A stretch of 64,000 nt of DNA from NCBI RefSeq assembly GCF_031119335.1, contig NZ_JAVHXT010000019.1, positions 13,376 to 77,375 of the forward strand, read 5' to 3'. Shown piece after piece: positions 17,913-26,671 of this stretch. Within the stretch, counting starts at the first letter, position 1. The number at the start of each line of letters is the position of its first letter. The stretch is from Pedobacter sp. GTDB taxonomy: Bacteria > Bacteroidota > Bacteroidia > Sphingobacteriales > Sphingobacteriaceae. Below the pieces are notes generated by a model. That model was not told where the DNA came from. It worked only from the letters and a program-made list of their open reading frames with translations, and made no database searches. The translations under genes were made by a program, and so were the position numbers.

Positions 17913-17945
17913 AGACTTACGAAGTTTGCGAAACTTCGTAAGTCT
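17913..17945. repeat. 15-bp-stem palindrome, copy 3 of 4
   Basis: Same arms as 564-596, loop GCG. It lies 11 bp past the phosphomutase stop and may be its terminator. Confidence 0.85.
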
Positions 17946-17956
17946 GTAAGTGATTT

Positions 17957-19690
17957 CTAAGCTTGTAAATCGCTCATAATTGTTTTAATTTTTTCATTCA
18001 GCTTTTGCTCGGTAGCCTTAAACTCTCCAGTACTTGCTAAAGGTTCGTTTACGCTGCAATAGAACTTAATTTTAGGTTCTGTACCACTTGGGCGGGCAGA
18101 AATAATACTGCCATCCTCCGTAATGAACTGCAACACATCCGATTTAGGGAAGCCTAATTCTGCACTTGAGCCAGATTTTATATCGGTTACTTTGTTTAAC
18201 TCGTAATCTTTTAAGGTCACTACTGGCGAGCCACCCAAAGTAGCAGGAGGATTGTTTCTAAATTTCTCCATCATCGCTTTGATTTCCTCTGCACCAGTTT
18301 TTCCTTTCTTGGTTATCGAAACTAAATCTTCTTTGTACATGCCATATTTCACGTACATTTCAATCATAGCTTCGTACAAGCTGCTACCTTTGTCCTTATA
18401 AAAAGCAGTCATTTCGGCAATAAATGCACAAGAAATTACCGCATCTTTATCACGTACTAAATCGCCAACTAGATAACCATAACTTTCTTCGCCGCCCACA
18501 ATGAATTGTTTTTTACCCAAAAGTTCGGTCATGATTTTGCCAATCCATTTAAAGCCGGTAAGCGTATTGAAATATTCTACACCTTTTTCATCGGCAATTG
18601 CCTTAATTAAAGGTGTGGTTACAATTGTGCTTACAATGTATTCATTCCCCGTTAATTTCCCTTTTTCTTGCCAAGCGGTTAACATGTAGTTCACTAATAA
18701 ACTTCCTGTTTGATTACCGTTTAATAGAACGAATTCACCATCGGTATTTTTTACGGCAATTCCTACACGGTCAGCATCAGGGTCAGTTGCTAAAACTAAA
18801 TCAGCATCAATTTCTTCGGCTTTTTTCAAAGCCAAGGTTAGCGCTTCTTTTTCTTCGGGATTTGGATAAACCACCGTAGGAAAGTTACCATCTGGTTTAC
18901 TTTGCTCTTCTACAATTGTTACGTTAGTGAAACCAAATTGCGCTAAAGCAGGTGGCACCAACGTTATTCCAGTGCCGTGAATAGGAGAGAACACAATTTT
19001 CAAATTCTTCTGACGCTCAATGGCATCTGGAGAAACAGAAAGCTCAGTGATTTTATCTAAGTATTTCTGGTCAATTTCTTCCGCAATCAATTCAATGTTA
19101 GCATCAACTCTATCGAATTTCACTTCGTCAATGCTTTTAATGGCAGCAACTTCTTCCATCACCATTTTATCATCTGGAGAGGTGAACTGACCGCCATCTG
19201 CACCATAAGCCTTATAGCCATTGTATTCCTTGGGATTATGTGATGCCGTTAACATCACACCACTTTTGCAACCCAACTCGCGGATAGCAAACGAAAGTTC
19301 TGGTGTTGGACGCAACGCGGAAAAGAAATACACCTTAATTCCGTTTGCAGAGAAAACATCTGCAGTAATTTTGGCGAAAACATCAGAATTATTTCTACTA
19401 TCGTGGGCAATGGCCACACAAATCTTCTCACCTGGATACTTTTTTAACAGATAGTTAGATAAACCTTGCGTAGCAGTACCAATGGTATATTTATTTACAC
19501 GGTTAGAACCAGCCCCCATAATTCCACGCAAACCGCCTGTTCCAAACTCTAAATTTCTATAAAAAGCATCTGTAAGTTCAGTATAAGCTTCTTGATCTAT
19601 CAATTTTTGAATGTCTGATTTGGTGAACTCATCATAGTTGCCGCTAAGCCATTGTTGCACGGCTGTGCTGGTGGTTTGATCTAATTGCAT
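17957..19690 (-). CDS. Phospho-sugar mutase (alpha-D-phosphohexomutase)
   Basis: 577 residues from the ATG at 19690; the longer frame to 19759 adds 23 residues that look like untranslated leader. Four-domain phosphohexomutase of the PGM2 / phosphopentomutase-like branch: GGLRGIMGAG, active-site phosphoserine loop TASHNPKEYNGYK (Ser150), metal-binding DPDADRVG, sugar-specificity loop GGEESYGYL and phosphate-binding RPSGTEPKIKFY. It interconverts hexose 1- and 6-phosphates in the cytoplasm. Single gene, followed by a hairpin. Confidence 0.92.
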   Translation of the reverse strand: MQLDQTTSTAVQQWLSGNYDEFTKSDIQKLIDQEAYTELTDAFYRNLEFGTGGLRGIMGAGSNRVNKYTIGTATQGLSNYLLKKYPGEKICVAIAHDSRNNSDVFAKITADVFSANGIKVYFFSALRPTPELSFAIRELGCKSGVMLTASHNPKEYNGYKAYGADGGQFTSPDDKMVMEEVAAIKSIDEVKFDRVDANIELIAEEIDQKYLDKITELSVSPDAIERQKNLKIVFSPIHGTGITLVPPALAQFGFTNVTIVEEQSKPDGNFPTVVYPNPEEKEALTLALKKAEEIDADLVLATDPDADRVGIAVKNTDGEFVLLNGNQTGSLLVNYMLTAWQEKGKLTGNEYIVSTIVTTPLIKAIADEKGVEYFNTLTGFKWIGKIMTELLGKKQFIVGGEESYGYLVGDLVRDKDAVISCAFIAEMTAFYKDKGSSLYEAMIEMYVKYGMYKEDLVSITKKGKTGAEEIKAMMEKFRNNPPATLGGSPVVTLKDYELNKVTDIKSGSSAELGFPKSDVLQFITEDGSIISARPSGTEPKIKFYCSVNEPLASTGEFKATEQKLNEKIKTIMSDLQA

Positions 19691-19912
19691 ATTATTATAT
19701 AAGGTTAATGTCGATATAAATACAAATTTTTTCCGAATGGGTTTGTTAAAAATAAACAAAACAAGATTTATTTCATTGATTTCGCTGAAATTAACAGTCT
19801 TTTATTTATTTTCACGACCCGTTACAATAATAACAAAAATCTATATCCTATAATTTAAAAATGAAAACATTCTGATGCAACTCAGGATGAATAAGTAAAA
19901 TTAAAACAACCA

Positions 19913-21235
19913 ATGAAAATTTTAAAATTCGGTGGCACCTCGGTGGGTAGCCCAGAACGTATGAAAGCGCTGTTGGATATCATTAATCCCGCAGAAAGAC
20001 AAATTGTAGTGTTATCGGCAATGTCTGGTACTACAAATAGTTTGGTAGAAATTTCTAACGCGTTACTGAAGGAAGATAAGAAGAAGGGCATCGAATTAAT
20101 TAATACGTTAAAGGATAAATATGATGTAGTAGTAGCCGAATTACTACCAGAGAGCGTTAATGACGATTTTAGAGCGCAAGGTCAAGAAGTGGTAGATTAC
20201 CATTTCAACTTCCTACTTTCTTTAGCCAACAATGTATTTACTGCTATTGAAGATAAGGTAGTTTTGGCGCAGGGCGAGTTATTATCAACCACCTTATATC
20301 ACGTTTATTTGAAGTCTATCGGCGTGCCTTCGGTATTGCTTCCTGCTTTAGATTTTATGAAGATTGATGAGGATAACGAACCAGTTATTCCTTACACTAC
20401 AGAGAATTTAACTCCAATATTGGAAGCAAACCCTGATACGAAGTTATTTATAACACAAGGTTTTATTTGCAGAAATAGCTTTGGCGAGGTAGATAATTTG
20501 CGCCGTGGTGGTAGCGATTATACGGCTTCGTTGTTAGGTGCAGCAATTTCAGCAGAAGAAGTTCAAATCTGGACAGATATTGATGGAATGCACAATAACG
20601 ACCCTCGTATTGTGAAGGGAACCAAGCCAATTGCCAACCTATCATTTGATGAAGCTGCAGAGTTGGCCTACTTTGGTGCAAAGATTTTGCATCCACAATC
20701 GGTTTTCCCTGCACAGAAATATAAAATTCCGGTTCGTTTGTTAAATACGATGGAACCTCAAGCTTTTGGTACGGTAATTAGTACGGAGAGCGAGAAAGGT
20801 AAAATCAAATCTATTGCAGCGAAAGATGGCATTACGGCAATCAAAATCCAGTCGAGCCGAATGTTGTTGGCTTATGGTTTTTTACGTAAGGTTTTCGAAG
20901 TTTTCGAGCGTTACAAAACACCAATTGATATGATTACTACATCAGAGGTTGCTGTTTCTTTAACTGTTGATTTTACCGATAATCTAGATAAAATTGTGGA
21001 AGAGCTGAACTCTTTCGGCAGTGTTGAGCTAGACAGAAACCAAACCATTGTTTGTGTAGTTGGTGATTTTGGTGCAGAGAAACATGGTTATGCCGCAAAG
21101 GTATTAGATTCGGTTAAACATATTCCAGTAAGGATGATTTCTTACGGTGGTAGTGCTTACAATATCTCGCTTTTAATTAATACTGATGATAAGGTAGAAG
21201 CATTGAGAAGCTTGCATAATAGGATTTTTGAGTAG
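19913..21235 (+). CDS. lysC: Aspartate kinase (lysine branch)
   Basis: 440 residues, monofunctional aspartokinase: KFGGTSVGSPER at 4-15, LRRGGSDYTASLLGAA, WTDIDGMHNNDPR, and two ACT domains after about residue 300 (DGITAIKIQSSRMLLAYGF, then VSYGGSAYN-like MISYGGSAYNISLLI). It starts the aspartate pathway. lysA follows on the same strand after 419 bp, suggesting a lysine/diaminopimelate role; the gap is filled with repeats and a small opposite-strand ORF, so co-transcription is uncertain. Confidence 0.93.
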   Translation: MKILKFGGTSVGSPERMKALLDIINPAERQIVVLSAMSGTTNSLVEISNALLKEDKKKGIELINTLKDKYDVVVAELLPESVNDDFRAQGQEVVDYHFNFLLSLANNVFTAIEDKVVLAQGELLSTTLYHVYLKSIGVPSVLLPALDFMKIDEDNEPVIPYTTENLTPILEANPDTKLFITQGFICRNSFGEVDNLRRGGSDYTASLLGAAISAEEVQIWTDIDGMHNNDPRIVKGTKPIANLSFDEAAELAYFGAKILHPQSVFPAQKYKIPVRLLNTMEPQAFGTVISTESEKGKIKSIAAKDGITAIKIQSSRMLLAYGFLRKVFEVFERYKTPIDMITTSEVAVSLTVDFTDNLDKIVEELNSFGSVELDRNQTIVCVVGDFGAEKHGYAAKVLDSVKHIPVRMISYGGSAYNISLLINTDDKVEALRSLHNRIFE

Positions 21236-21250
21236 AAGCTTAAATCTTTA

Positions 21251-21342
21251 CGTCATTTCGACGAAGAATGAGGAGAAATCTAGCAAATAGATTGTCAACT
21301 GTTAGATTTCTCTCCCGAAGAAAAATCGGGATCGAAATGACG
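21251..21342. repeat. CGTCATTTCGA palindromic repeat
   Basis: CGTCATTTCGACGAAGAATG... ends GGGATCGAAATGACG; inner arms AGAAATCTAGCAAATAG and CTGTTAGATTTCTC also pair. It directly follows lysC. Confidence 0.75.
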
Positions 21343-21384
21343 AACATATGTACGCGTTTTGAAAAACTGAAAGAAGTTAACTAA

Positions 21385-21477
21385 ACCTGATTGAAGTGGA
21401 AATATCCCGATTTTTCTTCGGGGATTGAAGCGGAAAGCGGGGCTGATCTAAGATAGTACTACTGTTGTTGCTTTTCG
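21385..21477. repeat. ACCTGATTG...GGGCTGA...TTGCTTTTC intergenic element
   Basis: Contains ACCTGATTGAAGTGGAAATATCC, GAAAGCGGGGCTGA and TTGTTGCTTTTC blocks in that order. The same blocks, spread further apart, recur at 29272-29495. Non-coding dispersed element; the AATCGGG/CCCGATTT pieces can form hairpins. Confidence 0.6.
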
Positions 21478-21482
21478 AGAAG

Positions 21483-21650
21483 TTAACGATAGTAGAAAAA
21501 AATAAAAATAACGATTAATATCAATACAATTGAGATACGAATTCTTCTTTCAAAATCTCTGCGGCTAATGTTTCCACGACGGTAATCAAGGTAATTACCA
21601 ACGTAGATGATAGCCAAAAGAACGAGGAAGAGAAGGAGTATAAATTTCAA
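21483..21650 (-). CDS. Small two-helix membrane protein, 55 aa, TTG start
   Basis: Not previously listed because it is short. Read on the minus strand from TTG at 21650 to TAA at 21483: residues 2-18 are a hydrophobic helix (starting KFILLLFLVLLAIIYVG), then a basic loop NYLDYRRGNISRRDFERRIR, then a second hydrophobic helix ISIVLILIVIFIFFYYR at the C-terminus. The helix-charged loop-helix layout is unlikely in random shadow sequence. There is no in-frame ATG before the upstream stop, so TTG is the likely start. It is divergent from lysA, whose ATG is 4 bp away, so one promoter region must lie inside the other's coding sequence. Function unknown. Confidence 0.5.
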   Translation of the reverse strand: MKFILLLFLVLLAIIYVGNYLDYRRGNISRRDFERRIRISIVLILIVIFIFFYYR

Positions 21651-21654
21651 GATT

Positions 21655-22812
21655 ATGTTTTCGGATAAAGATATAGCACATTTTTCGAATTTAGAAACGC
21701 CGTTTTATTATTACGACCTAAATTTGTTGAGAGAAACATTGGAGGTTTGTAGCGAGGCTGCAAATGTTTATAATTTTCATGTGCATTACGCTATGAAAGC
21801 CAACTTTAACGATAAAGTTTTAGCGCAGATTAAACAGGTTGGTTTTGGTGCTGATGCCGTTAGTGGTGGCGAAGTGAGAAAAGCCATAGAAAGTGGTTTT
21901 CCAAATAATAAGGTAGTTTTTGCAGGTGTCGGTAAATCTGATAAAGAGATTAACTATGCTCTAGACCAAGATATTTTCTGCTTTAATGTAGAGTCGCTGC
22001 AAGAATTACAGGTAATTAACGAACTGGCGGAGAAAAAAGGCAAGGTAGCTAAAGTTGCTATTCGTATCAACCCTAACGTAGATGCACATACACATGCTAA
22101 CATCACCACTGGTTTAGATGAAAACAAGTTTGGCATTAACTCTTGGGATATGCCTGCTTGCGCTGATATTTTAAACGTATCGGCTAATTTAGAGTTTGTG
22201 GGTATACACTTTCATATTGGTTCACAGATTACCAATTTAGATGTTTATAAAAACCTTTGTGTACGTGTAAACGAGTTTGGTGCTTGGTTTGAGGACAGAG
22301 GTTTTAAAGTTAAAGTCTTAAACGTTGGTGGTGGTTTAGGTATCGATTACCATAATCCGAATGCTCAAATTCCAAACTTTGAGGCTTACTTTAAGATATT
22401 CGCTGATTTTCTGGAGATCAAGCCTCATCAAGAAGTGCATTTTGAATTGGGTAGGGCATTGGTTGGTCAGTCATCATCATTGATTAGCCGTGTGCTGTAC
22501 GTTAAAAATGGTAAGAAAAAGAACTTTATTGTTTTAGATGCTGGTATGACGGAATTAATGCGTCCAGCATTGTACCAAGCTTATCATCAAATTGAAAATA
22601 TTTCGCCTAGTATAACTGGGAATACGGTGAAGTATGATGTTGTAGGTCCAATTTGTGAAAGCACTGATTGCTTTGGAAAAGAAGTGCCTTTGCAAGAGAC
22701 TTTCAGAAATGATTTAATTGCGATTAGAAGTACTGGCGCTTATGGCGAAGTAATGGCATCTAACTATAACTTGCGTGATGCTATTGTAACGGTAACTAGC
22801 GAAGATTTTTGA
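21655..22812 (+). CDS. lysA: Diaminopimelate decarboxylase
   Basis: 385 residues from the ATG at 21655; an in-frame ATG at 21607 would add 16 very basic residues and run into the small ORF on the other strand. PLP-dependent fold-III decarboxylase: PLP lysine in HYAMKANFN, AVSGGEVRKA, GIHFHIGSQI, LNVGGGLGIDY, and CESTDCFGKEVPLQ near the dimer-interface active site. It makes L-lysine from meso-diaminopimelate, the last step of the pathway started by the upstream aspartate kinase. Confidence 0.93.
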   Translation: MFSDKDIAHFSNLETPFYYYDLNLLRETLEVCSEAANVYNFHVHYAMKANFNDKVLAQIKQVGFGADAVSGGEVRKAIESGFPNNKVVFAGVGKSDKEINYALDQDIFCFNVESLQELQVINELAEKKGKVAKVAIRINPNVDAHTHANITTGLDENKFGINSWDMPACADILNVSANLEFVGIHFHIGSQITNLDVYKNLCVRVNEFGAWFEDRGFKVKVLNVGGGLGIDYHNPNAQIPNFEAYFKIFADFLEIKPHQEVHFELGRALVGQSSSLISRVLYVKNGKKKNFIVLDAGMTELMRPALYQAYHQIENISPSITGNTVKYDVVGPICESTDCFGKEVPLQETFRNDLIAIRSTGAYGEVMASNYNLRDAIVTVTSEDF

Positions 22813-22828
22813 AGCTTCTCGTCATTCA

Positions 22829-22871
22829 GAGTTACGAAGCAATCCTAAAGCGAGAGATTGCTTCGTAACTC
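22829..22871. terminator. Hairpin after lysA, 16-bp perfect stem
   Basis: GAGTTACGAAGCAATC (22829-22844) pairs exactly with GATTGCTTCGTAACTC (22856-22871). It starts 17 bp after the lysA stop. The sequence is a shortened form of the GAAGCAATC/GATTGCTTC palindromes also found at 16013 and 28881; T-runs follow at 22881. Confidence 0.6.
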
Positions 22872-22888
22872 GCAACGATGATTTTTTT

Positions 22889-23104
22889 CTATTGCTTTCT
22901 TCTAGCAGCAACGTATACAATAACGCCTACCAGCATTGCTACGCCGCCAACATAGGGAGGCCAATTCACAGATTTTTCCCTATCTGCACTTATTTCTATC
23001 GGACCAGCATCAATAATTTTCTCTTTTTTGGTATAGGTAAACCCACTCCATACCACCATAATTAAACCGATTACTATTAACAATACACCTAATGATTTTC
23101 CCAT
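22889..23104 (-). CDS. Small two-helix membrane protein, 71 aa
   Basis: 71 residues from the ATG at 23104 (an upstream ATG at 23128 would add 8). Helix 1 is residues 4-20 (SLGVLLIVIGLIMVVWS), then a soluble linker of about 30 residues with Lys/Glu, then helix 2 GGVAMLVGVIVYVA, ending in basic RRKQ. It resembles the DUF3185-type small membrane proteins; the assignment is tentative. Lies downstream of the lipoprotein gene at 23150. Confidence 0.6.
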   Translation of the reverse strand: MGKSLGVLLIVIGLIMVVWSGFTYTKKEKIIDAGPIEISADREKSVNWPPYVGGVAMLVGVIVYVAARRKQ

Positions 23105-23149
23105 AATAAAGATTTTATTAGGGAACATTTTTAAAACAGAAATTGTTTT

Positions 23150-23932
23150 TTAGAATGCGTAGCCTAGACTTAATTTGCCGCTTGTTCCTTTGTTTCCGCC
23201 CGCATTAAGAATGCCGTAGAACTTGTTTAGTTTAACGAAAAATGCAACATCAATTGCTTTTCCATTAATTTCTTCAGTTGGATTAGACTGTCGTAAGTTA
23301 CTGTTTAAATCTGCAGTAAAGCCGTAGAAAATTCTAAATGCAAATTGATTAACCGGACGATGTTTAGAGTGCCAAATAATTTCTGTGGCTGCACCGGTAG
23401 TATACATTACAGTTTTTGACGCACTGACTACATCCGGATTGTTCATTGTGCTGTATTTCTTTCTAAACGAAGCATAAGATCCATTTTCGAAACTAAGGCT
23501 ATTTTCCCAACTTAGTAGTCTAAATTCGGCATTCCCAGAGATATCGTAAAACCCTAGGGAAGTTCTAAGTCCGCCGCCGTAAAAGTTTTTGTTGTCGAAC
23601 TCTGCAATTTGTCTTTCGCCTCTGTTGGTATGGGTATCAGAAGTTCTACCAGCAAAACCATAAGCACCGTAAGCGAAGTTTAGGTGTTTGAAGGTCTGTC
23701 CACGACTAACGTTAAGAAAACCCATGTCTAGGTTGCCAGAATTGTATGGTAAAGTTAGTCCTGCAATACTTCCACTAAGGTAAGTTTTGCTTTTAACAGA
23801 ATCTACTTCCATAGGTTTGGGCAGGTAGCTGATGTCGTTCCCTGTAACAGCTGGTAAGAAGTATGAGGGAGTTTTACAAGATTGTAACGTAAGAATAATA
23901 GCAACTGTGCAGAGTGTTTGAAGGCGTTTCAT
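23150..23932 (-). CDS. Hypothetical lipoprotein, beta-rich
   Basis: 260 residues with a lipoprotein signal (ILTLQSC, Cys19). The remainder is rich in alternating hydrophobic strands with Gly and aromatics and ends in GKLSLGYAF, a C-terminal Phe like that of outer-membrane barrels. A lipid-anchored or barrel-like outer-membrane protein is likely; no family recognised. It appears to share an operon with the DUF1801 gene 5 bp upstream. Confidence 0.65.
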   Translation of the reverse strand: MKRLQTLCTVAIILTLQSCKTPSYFLPAVTGNDISYLPKPMEVDSVKSKTYLSGSIAGLTLPYNSGNLDMGFLNVSRGQTFKHLNFAYGAYGFAGRTSDTHTNRGERQIAEFDNKNFYGGGLRTSLGFYDISGNAEFRLLSWENSLSFENGSYASFRKKYSTMNNPDVVSASKTVMYTTGAATEIIWHSKHRPVNQFAFRIFYGFTADLNSNLRQSNPTEEINGKAIDVAFFVKLNKFYGILNAGGNKGTSGKLSLGYAF

Positions 23933-23937
23933 TGATG

Positions 23938-24288
23938 TTATGTTTTTCTAAGATACAAAACATTCTTTAACAGTATGTTAATTTTTTCCATTGGTAAATC
24001 TTCATCCGGATTAACCAATAAAATCTTCATCTTAGCCCTCTTTTCTACCAACAAATCTTCGTCATCTAATAAATTGCCATCTACGAATCCAATGTAAGGT
24101 TGTTTGTATTTTTTATGTATCCATAAATAACAAAGCATTTTATTATCATGATAGAAGAAAGGTAATTTATACTTCCACTCGGCTGTAACATGTTCGTCGA
24201 CATTTAGGATGATATCTCTCAAACCTAACATACAACTGCGTATAGGTTCCTGTTGCTTTAAATAGAATTGGTCTAGGTCGCTTAGCAT
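23938..24288 (-). CDS. DUF1801 (YdhG-like) domain protein
   Basis: 116 residues, single DUF1801 domain: an N-terminal helix pair, EWKYKLPFFYHDNKMLCYLWI, then YIGFVDG. Known only as an iron-chaperone frataxin-like fold in Bacillus relatives; no function can be given here. It sits 2 bp after the SRPBCC gene, so the two are co-transcribed. Confidence 0.75.
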   Translation of the reverse strand: MLSDLDQFYLKQQEPIRSCMLGLRDIILNVDEHVTAEWKYKLPFFYHDNKMLCYLWIHKKYKQPYIGFVDGNLLDDEDLLVEKRAKMKILLVNPDEDLPMEKINILLKNVLYLRKT

Positions 24289-24290
24289 TC

Positions 24291-24680
24291 CTAAAAGTCT
24301 ACTTCTTCGAAGAAATCGATTAAACCGCCAAGATAATACTCGGTAATGCCTTCGGTAAATTCTTTATAATCTTCTTCTGGAATATTGGTTTGCACAAATT
24401 CTAACGAAGTTCCTTTCTTGTCGTGGTGTAATTTAATTGTAACAATAGATGGCTCATTATCTTCTCCAAAGTACCATTGCTGAACAATTTTTTTGTTAGG
24501 CTCAAATTCTAAATTTTTACCAACAATATCACCATCCCATAAAGAAAATTCAGTTCCAGCTTCTTCTTCAAATTCTACCTCGGCGCCAGTCCACAGTTGA
24601 ATGCTTTGTGCTTTGGTTAAACCTAAATAAACTTCTTCGGGAGGAGCGGGTAGGAGTATGTATTTTTTGAATGTTTTCAT
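24291..24680 (-). CDS. SRPBCC/START-like (AHSA1-type) protein
   Basis: 129 residues. Helix-grip fold: KKYILLPAPPEEVYLGLT start, WTGAEVEFEEEAGTEFSLWDG central strands, QQWYFGEDNE, and a C-terminal helix YLGGLIDFFEEVDF. Acidic overall. This START-like protein is widespread in Bacteroidota with unknown ligand. First gene of the small run 24680 to 23150. Confidence 0.75.
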   Translation of the reverse strand: MKTFKKYILLPAPPEEVYLGLTKAQSIQLWTGAEVEFEEEAGTEFSLWDGDIVGKNLEFEPNKKIVQQWYFGEDNEPSIVTIKLHHDKKGTSLEFVQTNIPEEDYKEFTEGITEYYLGGLIDFFEEVDF

Positions 24681-24736
24681 CTGGGTGTTTAATTGTCTTT
24701 ATCAGGATTTGCTTGATTTTAGGATTAGGGGGATTT
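24681..24736. repeat. 56-bp unit flanking the GxxExxY gene, copy A
   Basis: Begins CTGGGTGTTTAATTGTCTTT and includes ATCAGGATTTGCTTGATTTTAG. The same unit appears twice on the other side of the GxxExxY gene (25188, 25244). A matching reverse piece, AAATCCTGAT, lies at 24779-24788. Confidence 0.75.
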
Positions 24737-24790
24737 CTGATGTTAAAACTATTATAATAAAAATCCTTTAATCTTGTAAATCCTGATATG

Positions 24791-25183
24791 TTATGGTGTT
24801 GGGTTATACTTGTTATTTGAGTTATAAATTTTCTTAAACTGTAAACTAGTACTTCCGAAATTAATTAACAAACCAATCGGAAATTTATAGGCAGTAACGT
24901 AATTTTTTGCTTGTGCTAAGTGAGCATCTTCTAAGTTAATCACGGCTTTTAACTCTACTACCACCCGGTTTTCTATGATGAAATCTGCTCTTCTCATTCC
25001 AACTTCTATATCTTCGTAAAAAATGGTTTGCTCAACTTCTCTAGCATAAATTAATCTAGCTCTGCTAAGTTCAATTGCCAAACAACGTTGGTAAATCACT
25101 TCTTGAAATCCATTACCTAGTGTGTTATGAACTTTCATTGCACAACCATTTACTTTGTAGGTGATTTCATCGATACTCATCAT
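24791..25183 (-). CDS. GxxExxY family protein
   Basis: 130 residues. The name-giving motif is GFQEVIY (Gly25, Glu28, Tyr31). A PD-(D/E)XK-like core follows: DFIIENRVVVELKAV, then a helix with NYVTAYKFPIGLLINFG, ending SLQFKKIY. The family is nuclease-like by fold, sporadic and often multi-copy, and its function is unknown. Here it is bracketed by copies of a 56-bp repeat unit. The stop codon region also touches repeat-like sequence, so gene and repeats may have arrived together. Confidence 0.82.
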   Translation of the reverse strand: MMSIDEITYKVNGCAMKVHNTLGNGFQEVIYQRCLAIELSRARLIYAREVEQTIFYEDIEVGMRRADFIIENRVVVELKAVINLEDAHLAQAKNYVTAYKFPIGLLINFGSTSLQFKKIYNSNNKYNPTP

Positions 25184-25187
25184 TTAG

Positions 25188-25299
25188 CTGGATGTTTAAT
25201 TGTTTTTATCGGGATTTGCTTGATTTTAGGATTAATGGGGTTTGGGTGTTTAATTATCTTTATCAGGATTTGTTGGATTTTAGGATTAATGGGATTTGG
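25188..25299. repeat. 56-bp unit flanking the GxxExxY gene, copies B and C in tandem
   Basis: Two head-to-tail copies, 25188-25243 and 25244-25299, both reading GTTTAATT-T-TTTATC-GGATTTG-T-GATTTTAGGATTA. Just beyond, TCATCCTAAAATCCTGAT (25348-25365) is the reverse complement of the unit's core. A short plus-strand open frame over this stretch is repeat-derived. Confidence 0.75.
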
Positions 25300-25375
25300 A
25301 TGTTTAGAGATTATGCTGTTATGAAATATTATCATGAAAATCAATTCATCCTAAAATCCTGATACAGACATTTTG

Positions 25376-26566
25376 CTACTTAAAAGCATTAATCCCTGTC
25401 ACGTCCATGCCTGTAATCAGTAAGTGTACGTCATGTGTACCCTCGTAAGTTACCACAGATTCTAGGTTCATCATGTGGCGCATAATCGAATATTCACCTG
25501 TAATTCCCATGCCGCCCAACATCTGGCGGGCATTTCTTGCAATATCCAAAGCAATTTCTACACTGTTTCGTTTAGCCATAGATATTTGTTCTGCCGAAGC
25601 TCTATTTTCACTTTTCAGCACGCCCAAACGCCAAACCAAAAGCTGACCCTTAGTAATTTCAGTGATCATTTCGGCCAGTTTTTTCTGCTGTAATTGGAAG
25701 CCACCAATAGGCTTGCCGAACTGTTCGCGTTCTTTTGAATAGCGTAAAGCAGTATCGTAGCAATCCATCGCAGCGCCTAAAGCACCCCAGGCAATGCCAT
25801 AACGAGCTTGGTTCAAACATCCCAGTGGACCTTTTAAACCTTTGATATCTGGAAATACATTTTCTTTCGGCACTTTCACATTATCAAATACCAGTTCACC
25901 CGTAGCTGATGCACGTAAACTCCATTTGTTATGTGTTTCTGGCGTGCTGAAACCTTCCATGCCGCGCTCTAACACCATTCCTCTAATTTTCCCTTCTTCA
26001 TCTTTAGCCCAAACCACAGCAATATCAGCAAAAGGAGCATTAGAGATCCACATTTTTGCACCATTCAATAAGTAATGATCGCCTTTGTCTTTAATATTGC
26101 TCACCATTCCACCTGGGTTAGAACCATGGTCTGGCTCAGTCAACCCGAAGCAGCCCATCAATTCGCCTGTAGCCAATTTTGGAAGGTATTTTTTACGTTG
26201 CTCTTCAGTTCCGTATGCGTAGATAGGATACATGACCAGCGACCCTTGTACAGAAGCAGTAGAACGAATGCCAGAGTCTCCTCGTTCAATTTCCTGCATA
26301 ATGATGCCGTAGGCAGTGTAATCTAAACCTGCACCACCGTACTCTACCGGAATGGTAGGGCCAAAGGCGCCGATTTCTCCCAAGCCTTTAATCAAATGTC
26401 TCGGAAATTCGGCTCTTTGTGCGTAATCTTCAATGATCGGACTTACTTCTTTTTTAACCCAATCCCTAACAGATGTACGTATCAATAAATGCTCTTCAGA
26501 TAAAAGTTCGTCTACCAGATAGTAATCAGGTGCTTCGTAAAGGTCTTTTCTTGCAGATTTACTCAT
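25376..26566 (-). CDS. Acyl-CoA dehydrogenase, glutaryl-CoA dehydrogenase-like
   Basis: 396 residues, full-length FAD acyl-CoA dehydrogenase: helical N-terminal domain, beta domain with GCFGLTEPDHGSNPG and NGAKMWISNA, and a helical C-terminal domain with MLGGMGITGEYSIMRHMMNL and TYEGTHDVH. The catalytic base is Glu375 in that last motif. The sequence around it matches glutaryl-CoA dehydrogenases (lysine/tryptophan breakdown to crotonyl-CoA) better than short-chain enzymes. A TAACTTTG -7-like box lies at 26604-26611 on its strand. Confidence 0.88.
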   Translation of the reverse strand: MSKSARKDLYEAPDYYLVDELLSEEHLLIRTSVRDWVKKEVSPIIEDYAQRAEFPRHLIKGLGEIGAFGPTIPVEYGGAGLDYTAYGIIMQEIERGDSGIRSTASVQGSLVMYPIYAYGTEEQRKKYLPKLATGELMGCFGLTEPDHGSNPGGMVSNIKDKGDHYLLNGAKMWISNAPFADIAVVWAKDEEGKIRGMVLERGMEGFSTPETHNKWSLRASATGELVFDNVKVPKENVFPDIKGLKGPLGCLNQARYGIAWGALGAAMDCYDTALRYSKEREQFGKPIGGFQLQQKKLAEMITEITKGQLLVWRLGVLKSENRASAEQISMAKRNSVEIALDIARNARQMLGGMGITGEYSIMRHMMNLESVVTYEGTHDVHLLITGMDVTGINAFK

Positions 26567-26671
26567 TTCAAATTTTGGTTTTAGATTTACAATTGGTTAT
26601 GCTCAAAGTTAGTAAAATACATCAATCCTTAAATAAAATTTGGGTATTATTGCGATATAAATAGAACTGAT

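Noticed and set aside
25127..25324. 65-codon plus-strand open frame beside the GxxExxY gene
   Set aside because: It repeats the same peptide because it translates the tandem 56-bp units.
24681..25365. Possible CRISPR array in the repeats around the GxxExxY gene
   Set aside because: Only three units, tandem without unique spacers, and no cas genes in the window.
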